A stretch of DNA of 47,606 nt, taken from the NCBI GenBank assembly GCA_030432565.1, contig JAUIGV010000039.1:1-47606 (forward strand), given 5' to 3'. Below are positions 35,057 through 43,576 of the stretch, piece after piece. The stretch is from Verrucomicrobiia bacterium (GTDB taxonomy: Bacteria; Verrucomicrobiota; Verrucomicrobiia; Verrucomicrobiales; Akkermansiaceae). A program made the translations under genes and the position numbers. Position 1 is the first letter of the stretch; each line of letters starts with the position of its first letter. The notes beneath the pieces are model-generated. The model worked only from the letters and a program-made list of their open reading frames with translations. It was not told the DNA's origin and did not search any database.

Positions 35057-36925
35057 ATGGAACTTTTAATATCGATCCTCGTGGTTGCGCCGATTTTGGC
35101 GCTTCTTGTCGGCTTCTGTTTTTCCAATCACCAGGAAAAGCCAATTTTCTCTTCGGCGATCACCGGTGTCGGAGTGAACTTCGTAGTGGCTTTGACCGTG
35201 CTGGTGCTCTGGCTGCAGGGAGGGATGGAATCGGTCTTCGTGAAAGGCCCGGTGCTATACTACGCCAAGGAAACCGAGTTCGCGCTGAGCTTCTTCCTGG
35301 ATGGTTATGGCCTCTCTTACATCCTGCTTTCCACCTTCCTGACGGGGATCATTATCCTCTTCAGCCGAACTTATCTTCACCGTGAGAAAGGCTTCAAGCG
35401 CTTCTTCAATATTCTGAAGTTTTTCTACTGTGGATTAATGGTGCTGCTTCTGGCGGGCAATCTTGAGATCCTCTTTGTAGGTTGGGAGATCATTGGGGTG
35501 ACCTCCTTTTTCCTGATCAGTTTTTATCGCGAGCGCTATTTGCCGGTGAAGAATGCGGTTAAGGTGGTGTCGCTTTATCGGGTTGCCGATATCTCCATGC
35601 TCCTTGGAATTTGGGTGTGCCACCACTACTTCGGGCGGAGCCTGAACTTTGGCGAACTCAATGGATTACACAATGCCCAGCCACACATCATGGCCCATGG
35701 ATTTTACGAGTTCTTTATTCCTGCGACCTTCTTGTTGGCGGCGATGGTGAAGTCGGCACAGGTACCATTTTCCTCCTGGCTGCCGCGCGCGATGGAAGGT
35801 CCGACAACTTCGAGCGCGATCTTTTACGGTTCGCTCTCGGTGCATATCGGAGTGTTCCTGTTGATTCGGACGTCGCCGCTCTGGGAGGACAATTCAGCCT
35901 TCCGCTGGTTGGTCGGTGGCGTGGGTTTGGTGACCTGCTTTTCAACCACTCTCATTGGGCGGGTGCAATCGACGATCAAGACGCAGATCGCTTATTCCTC
36001 GGTGGCGCAGATTGGGCTGATGTTTATCGAGGTGGCGATGGGATTCTATGGCTTCGCGATCATTCACTTTGTTTGCAACGCCCTCTTCCGAAGTCATCAG
36101 CTCCTGGTGTCGCCTTCCGTTTTGAATTACCAGATTCACAACCAATTCTTCCACTTCTCGAAGCCAGCGGGGCAGGGGACGGCGGGGCTTTGGAATAAGG
36201 TGAAGCTGTCTTGTTACAGCCTTGGGGTTCAGGAGTTCCGGCTGGATCGCTTCATGTTTCAATCCTTCTGGCGTCCGCTCAAGAAGGCTGGAAACTTCTT
36301 CACCTTCCTGGGAACGCAGAATACTTACATCCTGGCGCTTCCGCCATTTCTGATTGGCGTTTATGCCGCTTATCATAAAGCAGTTGTCCCGGAATCGATC
36401 CTGAAGTTTCTTCCTGAAGGCTTCGCACTGGTGGGATTGGTCTTCATTTTAAAGGCCTTCGTCGAGAGGCGGTCCGCGCTTAATGCCTGGGTCTTGATCG
36501 TGGTGAACCAACTTTACCAATCTCTCGCCTTCAGCTTTAACGAGGAGTTCGATATGAGTCAGGTTTATCTCTATCTCAGCGGAATTTCGGTGTCGGCCTT
36601 CATTGGGATCTGGGTTCTTAACCGGATGCGTAACAATGGCGAAGACATCTCATTGGCGAAGTTCCACGGCCATTCCTACGAGTATCCAAGGCTGGCTTTC
36701 CTATTTGTGTTTGCCTGCCTGGGTCTTGCTGGATTCCCGATCACGCCGACTTTCATCGGTGAAGATTTGATGCTCGGTCACATTCACGAGAACCAGTTTC
36801 CGCTGCTCATTCTGATTGTCCTGAATCTTATCATGGATGGTCTCGTGATCTTCCGGATCTATTCGCGGCTCTTTCTGGGACCTCATGAAAAGGGGTATCA
36901 CGAAACCGCTTACCGTTCGTCGTAG
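35057..36925 (+). CDS. dabB: DabB, NuoL-like proton-channel subunit of the DAB system
   Basis: A 622-residue membrane protein of the NuoL/MrpA-like proton-translocating family. It contains the antiporter-core pattern V-K-S-A-Q-V-P-F-S-S-W-L-P-R-A-M-E-G-P-T and many hydrophobic helices. Next to dabA it is best read as DabB, the cation-conducting partner that couples ion motive force to DabA. ATG 35057 was chosen; a GTG at 35051 overlaps the dabA stop. Its 3' end overlaps the convergent rhomboid gene by 16 bases. Confidence 0.93.
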   Translation: MELLISILVVAPILALLVGFCFSNHQEKPIFSSAITGVGVNFVVALTVLVLWLQGGMESVFVKGPVLYYAKETEFALSFFLDGYGLSYILLSTFLTGIIILFSRTYLHREKGFKRFFNILKFFYCGLMVLLLAGNLEILFVGWEIIGVTSFFLISFYRERYLPVKNAVKVVSLYRVADISMLLGIWVCHHYFGRSLNFGELNGLHNAQPHIMAHGFYEFFIPATFLLAAMVKSAQVPFSSWLPRAMEGPTTSSAIFYGSLSVHIGVFLLIRTSPLWEDNSAFRWLVGGVGLVTCFSTTLIGRVQSTIKTQIAYSSVAQIGLMFIEVAMGFYGFAIIHFVCNALFRSHQLLVSPSVLNYQIHNQFFHFSKPAGQGTAGLWNKVKLSCYSLGVQEFRLDRFMFQSFWRPLKKAGNFFTFLGTQNTYILALPPFLIGVYAAYHKAVVPESILKFLPEGFALVGLVFILKAFVERRSALNAWVLIVVNQLYQSLAFSFNEEFDMSQVYLYLSGISVSAFIGIWVLNRMRNNGEDISLAKFHGHSYEYPRLAFLFVFACLGLAGFPITPTFIGEDLMLGHIHENQFPLLILIVLNLIMDGLVIFRIYSRLFLGPHEKGYHETAYRSS

Positions 36926-37584
36926 CGGGGAATATACCGGTTGGCCAGGGTGGCCAGCAACATGCCGGCGACGAAGCCGCCGATGTGGGCGCTGTGGCCG
37001 ATATTGCTGGGCGGACCCATGATGCCGAGGAAATCCAACGCAATCCCGATCACACCGGTGGCGGCCAGTTGGGTGGAGTTGACGGGACGGGCCAGAGGCC
37101 AGACGTGGGAATCCGGGCGGGGGTGGAGGAAGGCCAAGCCGAAGTAAAATCCTTCCACTCCCATCACGCCGCCGCTCGCACCCAGACACGGGGTCGTGCT
37201 ACGGGGGTCGAACAGAATATGCCCGACCGTTCCGCCGATGACGGTAATGACGAAGGCGGCCACCATCCAGCGCCAGCCGCAAAGTTCGGTGACAACGACG
37301 CCAAAAATCCAGAGGAAGAGCATATTACCGGCCAGATGCCCTCCGTTGGCATGAAGAAATCCCGCAGTCAGGGAGGTCGCGAGGGTTTCCAGAACGTCTC
37401 GCGATAGATCTCCGTTTGAGGCTGCTTCCCAGGCTTCAACGACTTTGGCCGGAGTCATCATCCATTTCTCGGAACGTTGCCCAAATTCCCCGGTGCCGTG
37501 CATCCAATCAAGAACGGTGATGATTGAAATCACTCCGATCAGGACGAGCACCGGGACTCTTTTTTCTATCACGGGATCAAGCAT
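36910..37584 (-). CDS. Rhomboid-family intramembrane serine protease
   Basis: A 224-residue rhomboid with about six membrane segments. The catalytic serine is S137 in G-A-S-G-G-V-M-G and the catalytic histidine H200 in A-H-I-G-G-F-V-A-G. H-A-N-G-G-H-L-A-G-N-M near helix 2 also fits. Rhomboids cut transmembrane substrates within the bilayer. It overlaps the upstream truncated-haemoglobin gene by 8 bases, so both should be on one transcript, and it converges with dabB with a 16-base overlap. No substrate is evident. Confidence 0.92.
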   Translation of the reverse strand: MLDPVIEKRVPVLVLIGVISIITVLDWMHGTGEFGQRSEKWMMTPAKVVEAWEAASNGDLSRDVLETLATSLTAGFLHANGGHLAGNMLFLWIFGVVVTELCGWRWMVAAFVITVIGGTVGHILFDPRSTTPCLGASGGVMGVEGFYFGLAFLHPRPDSHVWPLARPVNSTQLAATGVIGIALDFLGIMGPPSNIGHSAHIGGFVAGMLLATLANRYIPRYDER

Positions 37585-37972
37585 GGTTGCAGGGAGGTTC
37601 CGGCTGGTTGCGCATGAAGTCGGCGACTTGGCCGAAGAACTCCATCACCGAGTTTCGAATGGTGTGGTCTGCAATGACGTCATCGGCCGCTTCGCCCATC
37701 AGTTTCATCCAGCGATCCCGCTCGGCGATGCCGATTTTAAAAGGCATGTGGCGTCCGCGCAGGCGGGGGTGGCCTCGCTTTACGAGATAGCGCTGGTCCG
37801 CTCCAAATCGAAAGAGCAGAAAGTCGCGCAGCCGCTCCTCGGAACCTTCCCAGTCATCCTCCGGATACATTGGCCCAACGAGATCGTCCGCCTTCATCTT
37901 TTCATAAAATTTGGCGGTCAGCCGGGTGAAGCCCTCTTCCCCCAAAGTCGCGTAGATCAATTCCTCGTTCAT
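37577..37972 (-). CDS. glbO: Group II truncated haemoglobin
   Basis: A 131-residue truncated haemoglobin of the trHbO group. The expected haem-site residues are all present and at matching positions to the mycobacterial protein: Y23 (B10), Y36 (CD1), proximal H75 (F8) in R-G-R-H-M-P-F and W88 (G8) in E-R-D-R-W-M. The G-H-P-R-L-R segment before H75 is a group signature. Such proteins bind oxygen or handle NO and peroxides; the exact role here is unknown. The 3' end overlaps the rhomboid start by 8 bases. A divergent 128-base gap separates it from the kinase gene and must hold two promoters. Confidence 0.92.
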   Translation of the reverse strand: MNEELIYATLGEEGFTRLTAKFYEKMKADDLVGPMYPEDDWEGSEERLRDFLLFRFGADQRYLVKRGHPRLRGRHMPFKIGIAERDRWMKLMGEAADDVIADHTIRNSVMEFFGQVADFMRNQPEPPCNHA

Positions 37973-38100
37973 TCGTCGTTGTCCTCGAAGATTGACGTGC
38001 GATCTTCGAAAATCAAGGATTGCCGCTTTTCGCCTGATTCGTCATTGTTCCGCCCTTCCCCTGACCCTTTTTCAAACCTTTTGATATATTTTCTGATCCT

Positions 38101-40845
38101 ATGAGCGAACCAATCCAATTCGATCCACCGGACCCCTCCGAGTTGAGCAAGCTTCTTGACGGTTACGAGGTGACCTCGCTGATTGCAACCGGCGGCATGG
38201 GTGCGGTTTACAAAGCGACCCAGCTTTCCCTCGACCGGGATGTGGCGATTAAGCTGCTTCCCAAGGAATTTGGTGATGACCCTTCGTTCCGGAATCAATT
38301 TCATGCCGAGGCCCGCTCGATGGCCAGGCTCAACCACGTCAACCTTATCGGAATCTACGATTTTGGCGAGGCCGATGGGATGCCCTATATCGTGATGGAA
38401 TTGGTCGCGGGTAAGTCGCTCTACTATTCCAGTTACGGAAAGGCGATCGATCAAGCGACCGCTGCCGGGTTGGTCATCGGAATCTGCCGTGGACTTTCGC
38501 ATGCCCATCAGGCCAACATTATCCACCGTGACATCAAGCCGGCGAACATTCTCCTCGATCCCAATGCCAAGCCCAAGATCGGCGACTTTGGCCTCGCGGC
38601 TGCCGGTGATTCCGAGCATTCGGAGGATGGTCCTGTTTTTGGGACTCCGGGCTATGCTGCGCCCGAGATTATTTCCAATCCCAAGGCGATTGGGGTCCAG
38701 TCCGATATTTATGCAGTCGGGGTGATTCTCTACGAACTCCTCACCGGCAAGATGCCCGAGGAGCCTGCGAGTCCACCTTCGTCAATCGCCAAATGCGACC
38801 GGAGATTTGATCCGATTTTCAAAAAAGCGACCCGTCGCAATCCGGCCTTGCGCTATCAATCGGCCCAGGAATTGGCGGATGATCTTGAGAAGATTCTCCC
38901 CAACATTGGAACGAGTGGGCAAAGGACGGTTCGCACAGGTGCCGATTCAAAAAGCAAGGCACCCGCTACGACCTTGAAGCGCCGGATGACCTCCGAAAAG
39001 GATTCCGACGGAACGGATTCTGGAAAGCCCAAGCTCGTCCCTCTCCCCAAAGGCGAAAGCGCTCCCAAGTCGCGTCTCAAGCCACTGCCCAAGTCATCTC
39101 CCGATGATCAGGGTGGCAAGCCATCGGCTCCGCCGGCAGCTGCGGCTCCTGCCGCGGTTTCCGTGAAGGCAGGTAGCAATTGGCCGATCATTCGAAACCT
39201 CCTCATCATCGCGATTTTGATTCCGATCATCATTTTCACGTGGGGTCTCTATCAAGACAAACAGGCTAAAATTAAAAAGGAGCGCGAAGCCAAGGAACTG
39301 AAAGAGAAAAACAAGGAACTGGAACGCAAGGCCATGCTGGAGCAGGCCAAGCGTGACGAGGAAAAAAAGGCGCGTGAGGCCGAGGAGAAAAAAGCCCTCG
39401 AAGCCAAGCGTGAGAAAGAGCGCCAGCGCCTGCTTGCCATCGAAAATGCCAAGACTCCAATGGAGCGTCTCGCCGAATATCGGACGGCCCTCTACAATGG
39501 ACGCCGTGATCGTTTTCCGGACAACACGATCGATCGCAGCAGTCATTTTCTCTTCTTCGTAAAAAGCCCCATGACTTGGACCGAAGCTTCGGAGTTTGCC
39601 GAAGTCCATGGCGCTCACCTTGCCACGCCAACCACCCAGGCTGACATTGATATCCTTTCCAATGACATGAGCGAACTCGACTTACGCCGCGTCTGGATCG
39701 GTGGAGGAGCCCAAGGGAAGGGCGGCTGGACCTGGGTCACCGGGGAAGAGTGGAAATTTAAAGATCCCGGAACGACCCTCGGTTCCTGTGCCTCCCTGAG
39801 TAATTCCGGAGTGATCCGGGCACGACCCAATGCCGAGAAGAATCCCTTTGTCATCCAGTGGTCCAAGGATGGCCAGAACCCGGGTTCCATTGCCTCACAG
39901 CTTGAACGCCTTGTGCCCACGCTGGACTCTCCCAGTCCGGCCTGGCCCCCAACCACCGTGTCTCATGAAAATCGCCATTTCCTGCTCGTCCAAAAGCCGG
40001 TCTCCTGGAACGAGGCAGACTTGATTGCAAGCTCCGCCGATGGCCATCTTGCGGTCTTCTCCGATCCGCTCGAAGGAATCTTTCTTCGCAAGTTTTTTGA
40101 CTCATCCCTTCTTCTCGAGCAGTCCGTTTGGTTGGGCGGCCGGAAAAAGGATGATGTCTGGTATTGGTCGAATGGTGAGCCTTGGGAAAAAGCCTCATGG
40201 GCACCGAATTCCCCCGATGGCGGCCCGCTCGATCGAGCACTGCGTTACCTCAAAGGATCCGCTGGAGTGGGTTGGGATGACGCCAACCCCAAGGAGGGGA
40301 ATGCTGACGGTTTTATCATCGAATGGAGTACGGATGCCGATGGCGCTCCGGCCGTGACCAATGAAAATCCGAATATGGCCAACGGCCAGCTTGCCAAGCT
40401 TCGTGGAATTGGCCGCCGCCTGGTCACCAAGGAAGTTGAGGATTATAATAAGTATCTTCTTGGGAACCGTGACTACTTTGTCTCCGACGTGAACACCTGG
40501 TTCCGCCTGCTTTCCAAGAATAACAGCCGGGCTTTCGAGGCTGCCTATCAGGCTCTGGAGGACAAGCTCCCTGCCGATGGTGATCTTTCCGGAGAAATTG
40601 ACCTCAGCGGGTTTCCTGCCGAGGTGCATCAGGATTTTGCCAAGGCGCGGGAGCGACAGGACCGCAAGGCCAAAGAGCTGAATACGAAGCTGGAAGCGCT
40701 ACGACAAAGTTACCTCAAAAAGTTGCTGAACCTGCGCCAAACTTTTGAAACAGGAGGCTTGAAGACGCAGGTGGGATCAGTCGATGAAGAAATCGAGGGC
40801 GTGGGGCAGGATGCCGCCGGACTCCGTGCCCACTTCGGTCTCTAA
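38101..40845 (+). CDS. Hanks-type Ser/Thr kinase with two C-type-lectin-like ectodomains
   Basis: A 914-residue membrane-spanning kinase. The kinase domain (about residues 20-285) is complete: glycine loop A-T-G-G-M-G-A-V-Y, K51, H142-R-D144-I-K-P-A-N and D162-F-G. A disordered, Pro/Ser/Lys-rich linker leads to one membrane helix near residues 362-382. A highly charged coiled coil (about 385-445) follows. Two lectin-like domains then lie at about 480-605 and 620-745 (S-H-F-L-F-F-V...W-T-E-A; W-N-E-A-D-L...W-L-G-G), ending in a helical domain. Lectin-like folds here are Cys-poor. The topology suggests an outside ligand sensor that signals inside. No PASTA repeats are present. Two small membrane orphans follow after a 32-base gap. 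Confidence 0.92.
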   Translation: MSEPIQFDPPDPSELSKLLDGYEVTSLIATGGMGAVYKATQLSLDRDVAIKLLPKEFGDDPSFRNQFHAEARSMARLNHVNLIGIYDFGEADGMPYIVMELVAGKSLYYSSYGKAIDQATAAGLVIGICRGLSHAHQANIIHRDIKPANILLDPNAKPKIGDFGLAAAGDSEHSEDGPVFGTPGYAAPEIISNPKAIGVQSDIYAVGVILYELLTGKMPEEPASPPSSIAKCDRRFDPIFKKATRRNPALRYQSAQELADDLEKILPNIGTSGQRTVRTGADSKSKAPATTLKRRMTSEKDSDGTDSGKPKLVPLPKGESAPKSRLKPLPKSSPDDQGGKPSAPPAAAAPAAVSVKAGSNWPIIRNLLIIAILIPIIIFTWGLYQDKQAKIKKEREAKELKEKNKELERKAMLEQAKRDEEKKAREAEEKKALEAKREKERQRLLAIENAKTPMERLAEYRTALYNGRRDRFPDNTIDRSSHFLFFVKSPMTWTEASEFAEVHGAHLATPTTQADIDILSNDMSELDLRRVWIGGGAQGKGGWTWVTGEEWKFKDPGTTLGSCASLSNSGVIRARPNAEKNPFVIQWSKDGQNPGSIASQLERLVPTLDSPSPAWPPTTVSHENRHFLLVQKPVSWNEADLIASSADGHLAVFSDPLEGIFLRKFFDSSLLLEQSVWLGGRKKDDVWYWSNGEPWEKASWAPNSPDGGPLDRALRYLKGSAGVGWDDANPKEGNADGFIIEWSTDADGAPAVTNENPNMANGQLAKLRGIGRRLVTKEVEDYNKYLLGNRDYFVSDVNTWFRLLSKNNSRAFEAAYQALEDKLPADGDLSGEIDLSGFPAEVHQDFAKARERQDRKAKELNTKLEALRQSYLKKLLNLRQTFETGGLKTQVGSVDEEIEGVGQDAAGLRAHFGL

Positions 40846-40877
40846 AATCCATCAAGCTGCTGCGCTTGCATGACGGG

Positions 40878-41402
40878 ATGAAACCAGGACTCATCATTTC
40901 AGCAATCGTTGGGATTTTCCTTGGTTATCTCACGGGTGGCAGCTTTTTGGTTAAACTCGTTGGTTACTTCGTTTTTCTTCCCCTTGGTGGGTTGAGCCTT
41001 GTTTTATACCTCCTCGCAATTCTGTATGATCGTAAACAGGGGAGAACGAAAGATTCCGGCAGGCCTGTGGTTCCAACGTCCCTCCTGATTGCCGCCTTCT
41101 TCCTATCCGCATTCCTGGCAGGGGAGGGAATTTTTCGCTATCGCCGCTACGAGGTGGAAAGTTTTGTGAAGGAAACGATACCGCTTTTGGACGCTTACAA
41201 AGATGAGTTCGGAGAGTATCCGTCAAAGCTTCAAGAAGTCACCGACCGCAGGTTTCCCCACTACTTTCGGGATCGCCGACCCTTTGATCAACCGTATTTC
41301 TCGGATGGGGGAGAGTTCACTTTTTCCTACATGCCTCCGGATGCCATGATCAGCGGTTTAATGCTGACCAGTTCTGATCGCAGGTGGAGCCGCGCCGATT
41401 GA
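40878..41402 (+). CDS. Membrane protein of unknown function downstream of the kinase
   Basis: A 174-residue protein with about three hydrophobic segments in its first 80 residues, followed by a soluble domain with V-K-E-T-I-P-L-L-D-A-Y-K-D-E-F-G-E-Y-P-S-K-L-Q-E. That part recalls a pseudopilin-like pattern, but a family cannot be assigned. TTG 40866 is an alternative in-frame start. The next orphan begins 6 bases after its stop, and the kinase ends 32 bases upstream, so the three may be one operon. Confidence 0.65.
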   Translation: MKPGLIISAIVGIFLGYLTGGSFLVKLVGYFVFLPLGGLSLVLYLLAILYDRKQGRTKDSGRPVVPTSLLIAAFFLSAFLAGEGIFRYRRYEVESFVKETIPLLDAYKDEFGEYPSKLQEVTDRRFPHYFRDRRPFDQPYFSDGGEFTFSYMPPDAMISGLMLTSSDRRWSRAD

Positions 41403-41408
41403 GTATCC

Positions 41409-41771
41409 ATGAAACAGAAAATTGTTCTTCTTGCTCTCGGATTATTGATCGGAGTGGGCGGGACTTTTTTGATTTCACCGGCCATCGAGACAGCGCGTGA
41501 ACGTCGAATTGTGGAAGAAGCGGTGCGCAAGTATGGCCTTCCCCAACTTCCGAATGGGTCCATTGTGAAATATGCCTATCACAATGATGAATTCCTGATG
41601 GAATGGTATGGTTTTGAGATTCAAACAACGTCCGCCCAGGCAAAAATCTGGATAGCCGGGGCTGATGAGCGACCGGGTAATGGCAAGAGGAGAACCCGCC
41701 CGGCGGAAGTGAAATGCACGCGTCGTGATGATGCAAACATCGAAGTGCGGATCTTTGAATCCCATAAGTAG
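41409..41771 (+). CDS. Signal-anchored protein of unknown function
   Basis: A 120-residue protein with one N-terminal hydrophobic segment (about residues 5-22) and a basic, beta-prone outer part. No family is recognised. It begins 6 bases after the preceding membrane orphan and probably belongs to the same operon. Confidence 0.6.
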   Translation: MKQKIVLLALGLLIGVGGTFLISPAIETARERRIVEEAVRKYGLPQLPNGSIVKYAYHNDEFLMEWYGFEIQTTSAQAKIWIAGADERPGNGKRRTRPAEVKCTRRDDANIEVRIFESHK

Positions 41772-41841
41772 CAGGGGACGAAGGAGGGGAAGGTGAGTTT
41801 GGCTCTTGGCGCGAGTGCGTTTGCGGATCATGGTTTTGGCC

Positions 41842-43320
41842 ATGAGATGGTTCGTGTTTTTTCTGAGCGTTCTTCCCGGATTTTCACAGATTGTGGAGGA
41901 AGAGAAAAAACCCAAGCCAAACATTATTTTCCTGATGGCGGATGACCAAAATACGTTGTCGATGGGGTGTTACGGGAACCCGGAGGTGCAAACCCCCAAC
42001 ATAGATCGACTTGCCGATGACGGGATGATCTTTGATCGTCACTACGACACGACTGCGATTTGCATGGGAAGCCGGGCCAACGTGTTCACGGGAATGTACG
42101 AATACAAGACCGGGTGTAATTTTGTCCATGGAAACATGTCCGCCGAGATCTGGAGCAAGTCTTATCCGGTTCGTTTGCGGAAAGCAGGTTATCTCACGGC
42201 CTTCGCGGGGAAGTTTGGAATTGTGGTGGAGGGCAAGGGGATTTGTGAGGAGGAATTTGACTTCTATGGAGGAGGAAAAGGCCAGACGAATTACGAGACG
42301 GCGAAGAATCCTTCGATGAAGAGGTTTGCGAAAAAGTATCCGCATTCGACTCTTTCCTACGGGGCTTTTGGCAAAGAGGTCATCAGGAAGGCGGTTGAAA
42401 ACAAGAAGCCTTTCTGTCTTTCGATCAGCTTTAAGGCACCACACCGGCCGACCACTCCCGATCCGCGTTTCGATCACGTTTATCAAGGGAAGAAGTTCAC
42501 CAAGCCCGCGAACTATGGGCGGCGCTACGGTGAGCACCTGGCTCCTCAAAGTAAGCAGGGGAGGCAGTACCCTCGCTTTGAGGAGTGGGGGTACGATAAG
42601 AATTACGACCGTGTCATGGCGACCTACTACCAGCAGATTTACGCGATCGACTACGCCCTTGGAATGATCCGCGATGAGCTGAAGATTCAAAAGATTATCG
42701 AGAATACCGTCATCATTTACACTAGCGACAACGGCTTCATTTGCGGTTCGCATGGATATGGTTCCAAGGTGCTGCCGATGGAAGAGTCTTCACGCGTGCC
42801 TCTGATTATTTTTGACCCGCGTGCCGGGAGCTCGGGAAAGAAGATCCGTTGCGATCGCTTGACCGGGAACATTGACTTTGCACCCACGATTTTGGAGCTT
42901 GCCGGTCTCGAACCGACGGAGAACATGGACGGGAAAAGCCTTTTGTCTCTGCTCGAGAAGCCGGAGGAAGGCGGGCACGAGACCCTCGCACTGATGAATA
43001 CCTTCCCGCCTGCGCCTACGACCTGCATGAGTATTGTTTCGGGGCCGTTCAAGTACACTTACTGGTGGTATGAAAACGATGAGATGAAGCCCACCGAGGA
43101 GCTTTTTAATCTTAAAGACGATCCCATGGAGTTGACCAATCTGGTCTCGATGCCGGAGCAGAAAGAGCATCTCGCAAGCCTGCGGGAAAAGTATGACGCC
43201 CAACTCAAGCACTGGAAGGAAGAGGCGGTAAAAAGGAACGGGTATCAGAAATACATCACCTTGTTCGACCGGGCATTGCCGATGAGTGACAAGGTGAAAT
43301 TTCAAAAGGCAAAGAAGTAA
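41842..43320 (+). CDS. Exported arylsulfatase-family sulfatase with C-x-G-S-R active site
   Basis: A 492-residue sulfatase that removes sulfate from organic esters, probably on a polysaccharide. Residues 1-15 form a short signal peptide. The metal-binding start is [10 protein letters not shown] (D34-D35). The formylglycine motif is C74[10 protein letters not shown]; the usual form is C-x-(P/A)-S-R, so Gly at the +2 position is unusual. The rest is typical (K-A-P-H-R-P; Y-T-S-D-N-G; H-G). In-frame ATG 41830 and TTG 41806 are alternative starts; ATG 41842 gives the best signal peptide. No sulfatase-maturing enzyme is seen in the window. The closest neighbour genes are unrelated orphans. Confidence 0.88.
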   Translation: MRWFVFFLSVLPGFSQIVEEEKKPKPNIIFLMADDQNTLSMGCYGNPEVQTPNIDRLADDGMIFDRHYDTTAICMGSRANVFTGMYEYKTGCNFVHGNMSAEIWSKSYPVRLRKAGYLTAFAGKFGIVVEGKGICEEEFDFYGGGKGQTNYETAKNPSMKRFAKKYPHSTLSYGAFGKEVIRKAVENKKPFCLSISFKAPHRPTTPDPRFDHVYQGKKFTKPANYGRRYGEHLAPQSKQGRQYPRFEEWGYDKNYDRVMATYYQQIYAIDYALGMIRDELKIQKIIENTVIIYTSDNGFICGSHGYGSKVLPMEESSRVPLIIFDPRAGSSGKKIRCDRLTGNIDFAPTILELAGLEPTENMDGKSLLSLLEKPEEGGHETLALMNTFPPAPTTCMSIVSGPFKYTYWWYENDEMKPTEELFNLKDDPMELTNLVSMPEQKEHLASLREKYDAQLKHWKEEAVKRNGYQKYITLFDRALPMSDKVKFQKAKK

Positions 43321-43576
43321 GCTGAAAATTTGGCTTTCGGTTTTCAGGGTTTGCCGTAGTTGAAGAAACCCTGTGCCTGAAGGTCATGAACTCTTGGTTC
43401 AGCGGTCCGGCATCAAGCGCGTCGGAGAAATCGGGCTAGGATTAGAAGAGTGAAGGGGAATCGTGCAAGGTGCGCATCAGCGCAAGAGTACCGGCCCGTA
43501 AAGTATTCTTCCCGACTTACCCACACCGTGAAAGTGAGGCTGATGAAAATGGAGAAAAGATTTTGCAGCAAGAATT

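Noticed and set aside
33744-35144. Long minus-strand open frame over dabA
   Set aside because: dabA is certain from its zinc-site residues; the frame is an antisense shadow.
43322-43347. Possible terminator after the sulfatase (CTGAAAA...TTTTCAG)
   Set aside because: A seven-base AT-rich stem with a 12-base loop and no T-run is too weak to list as a feature.
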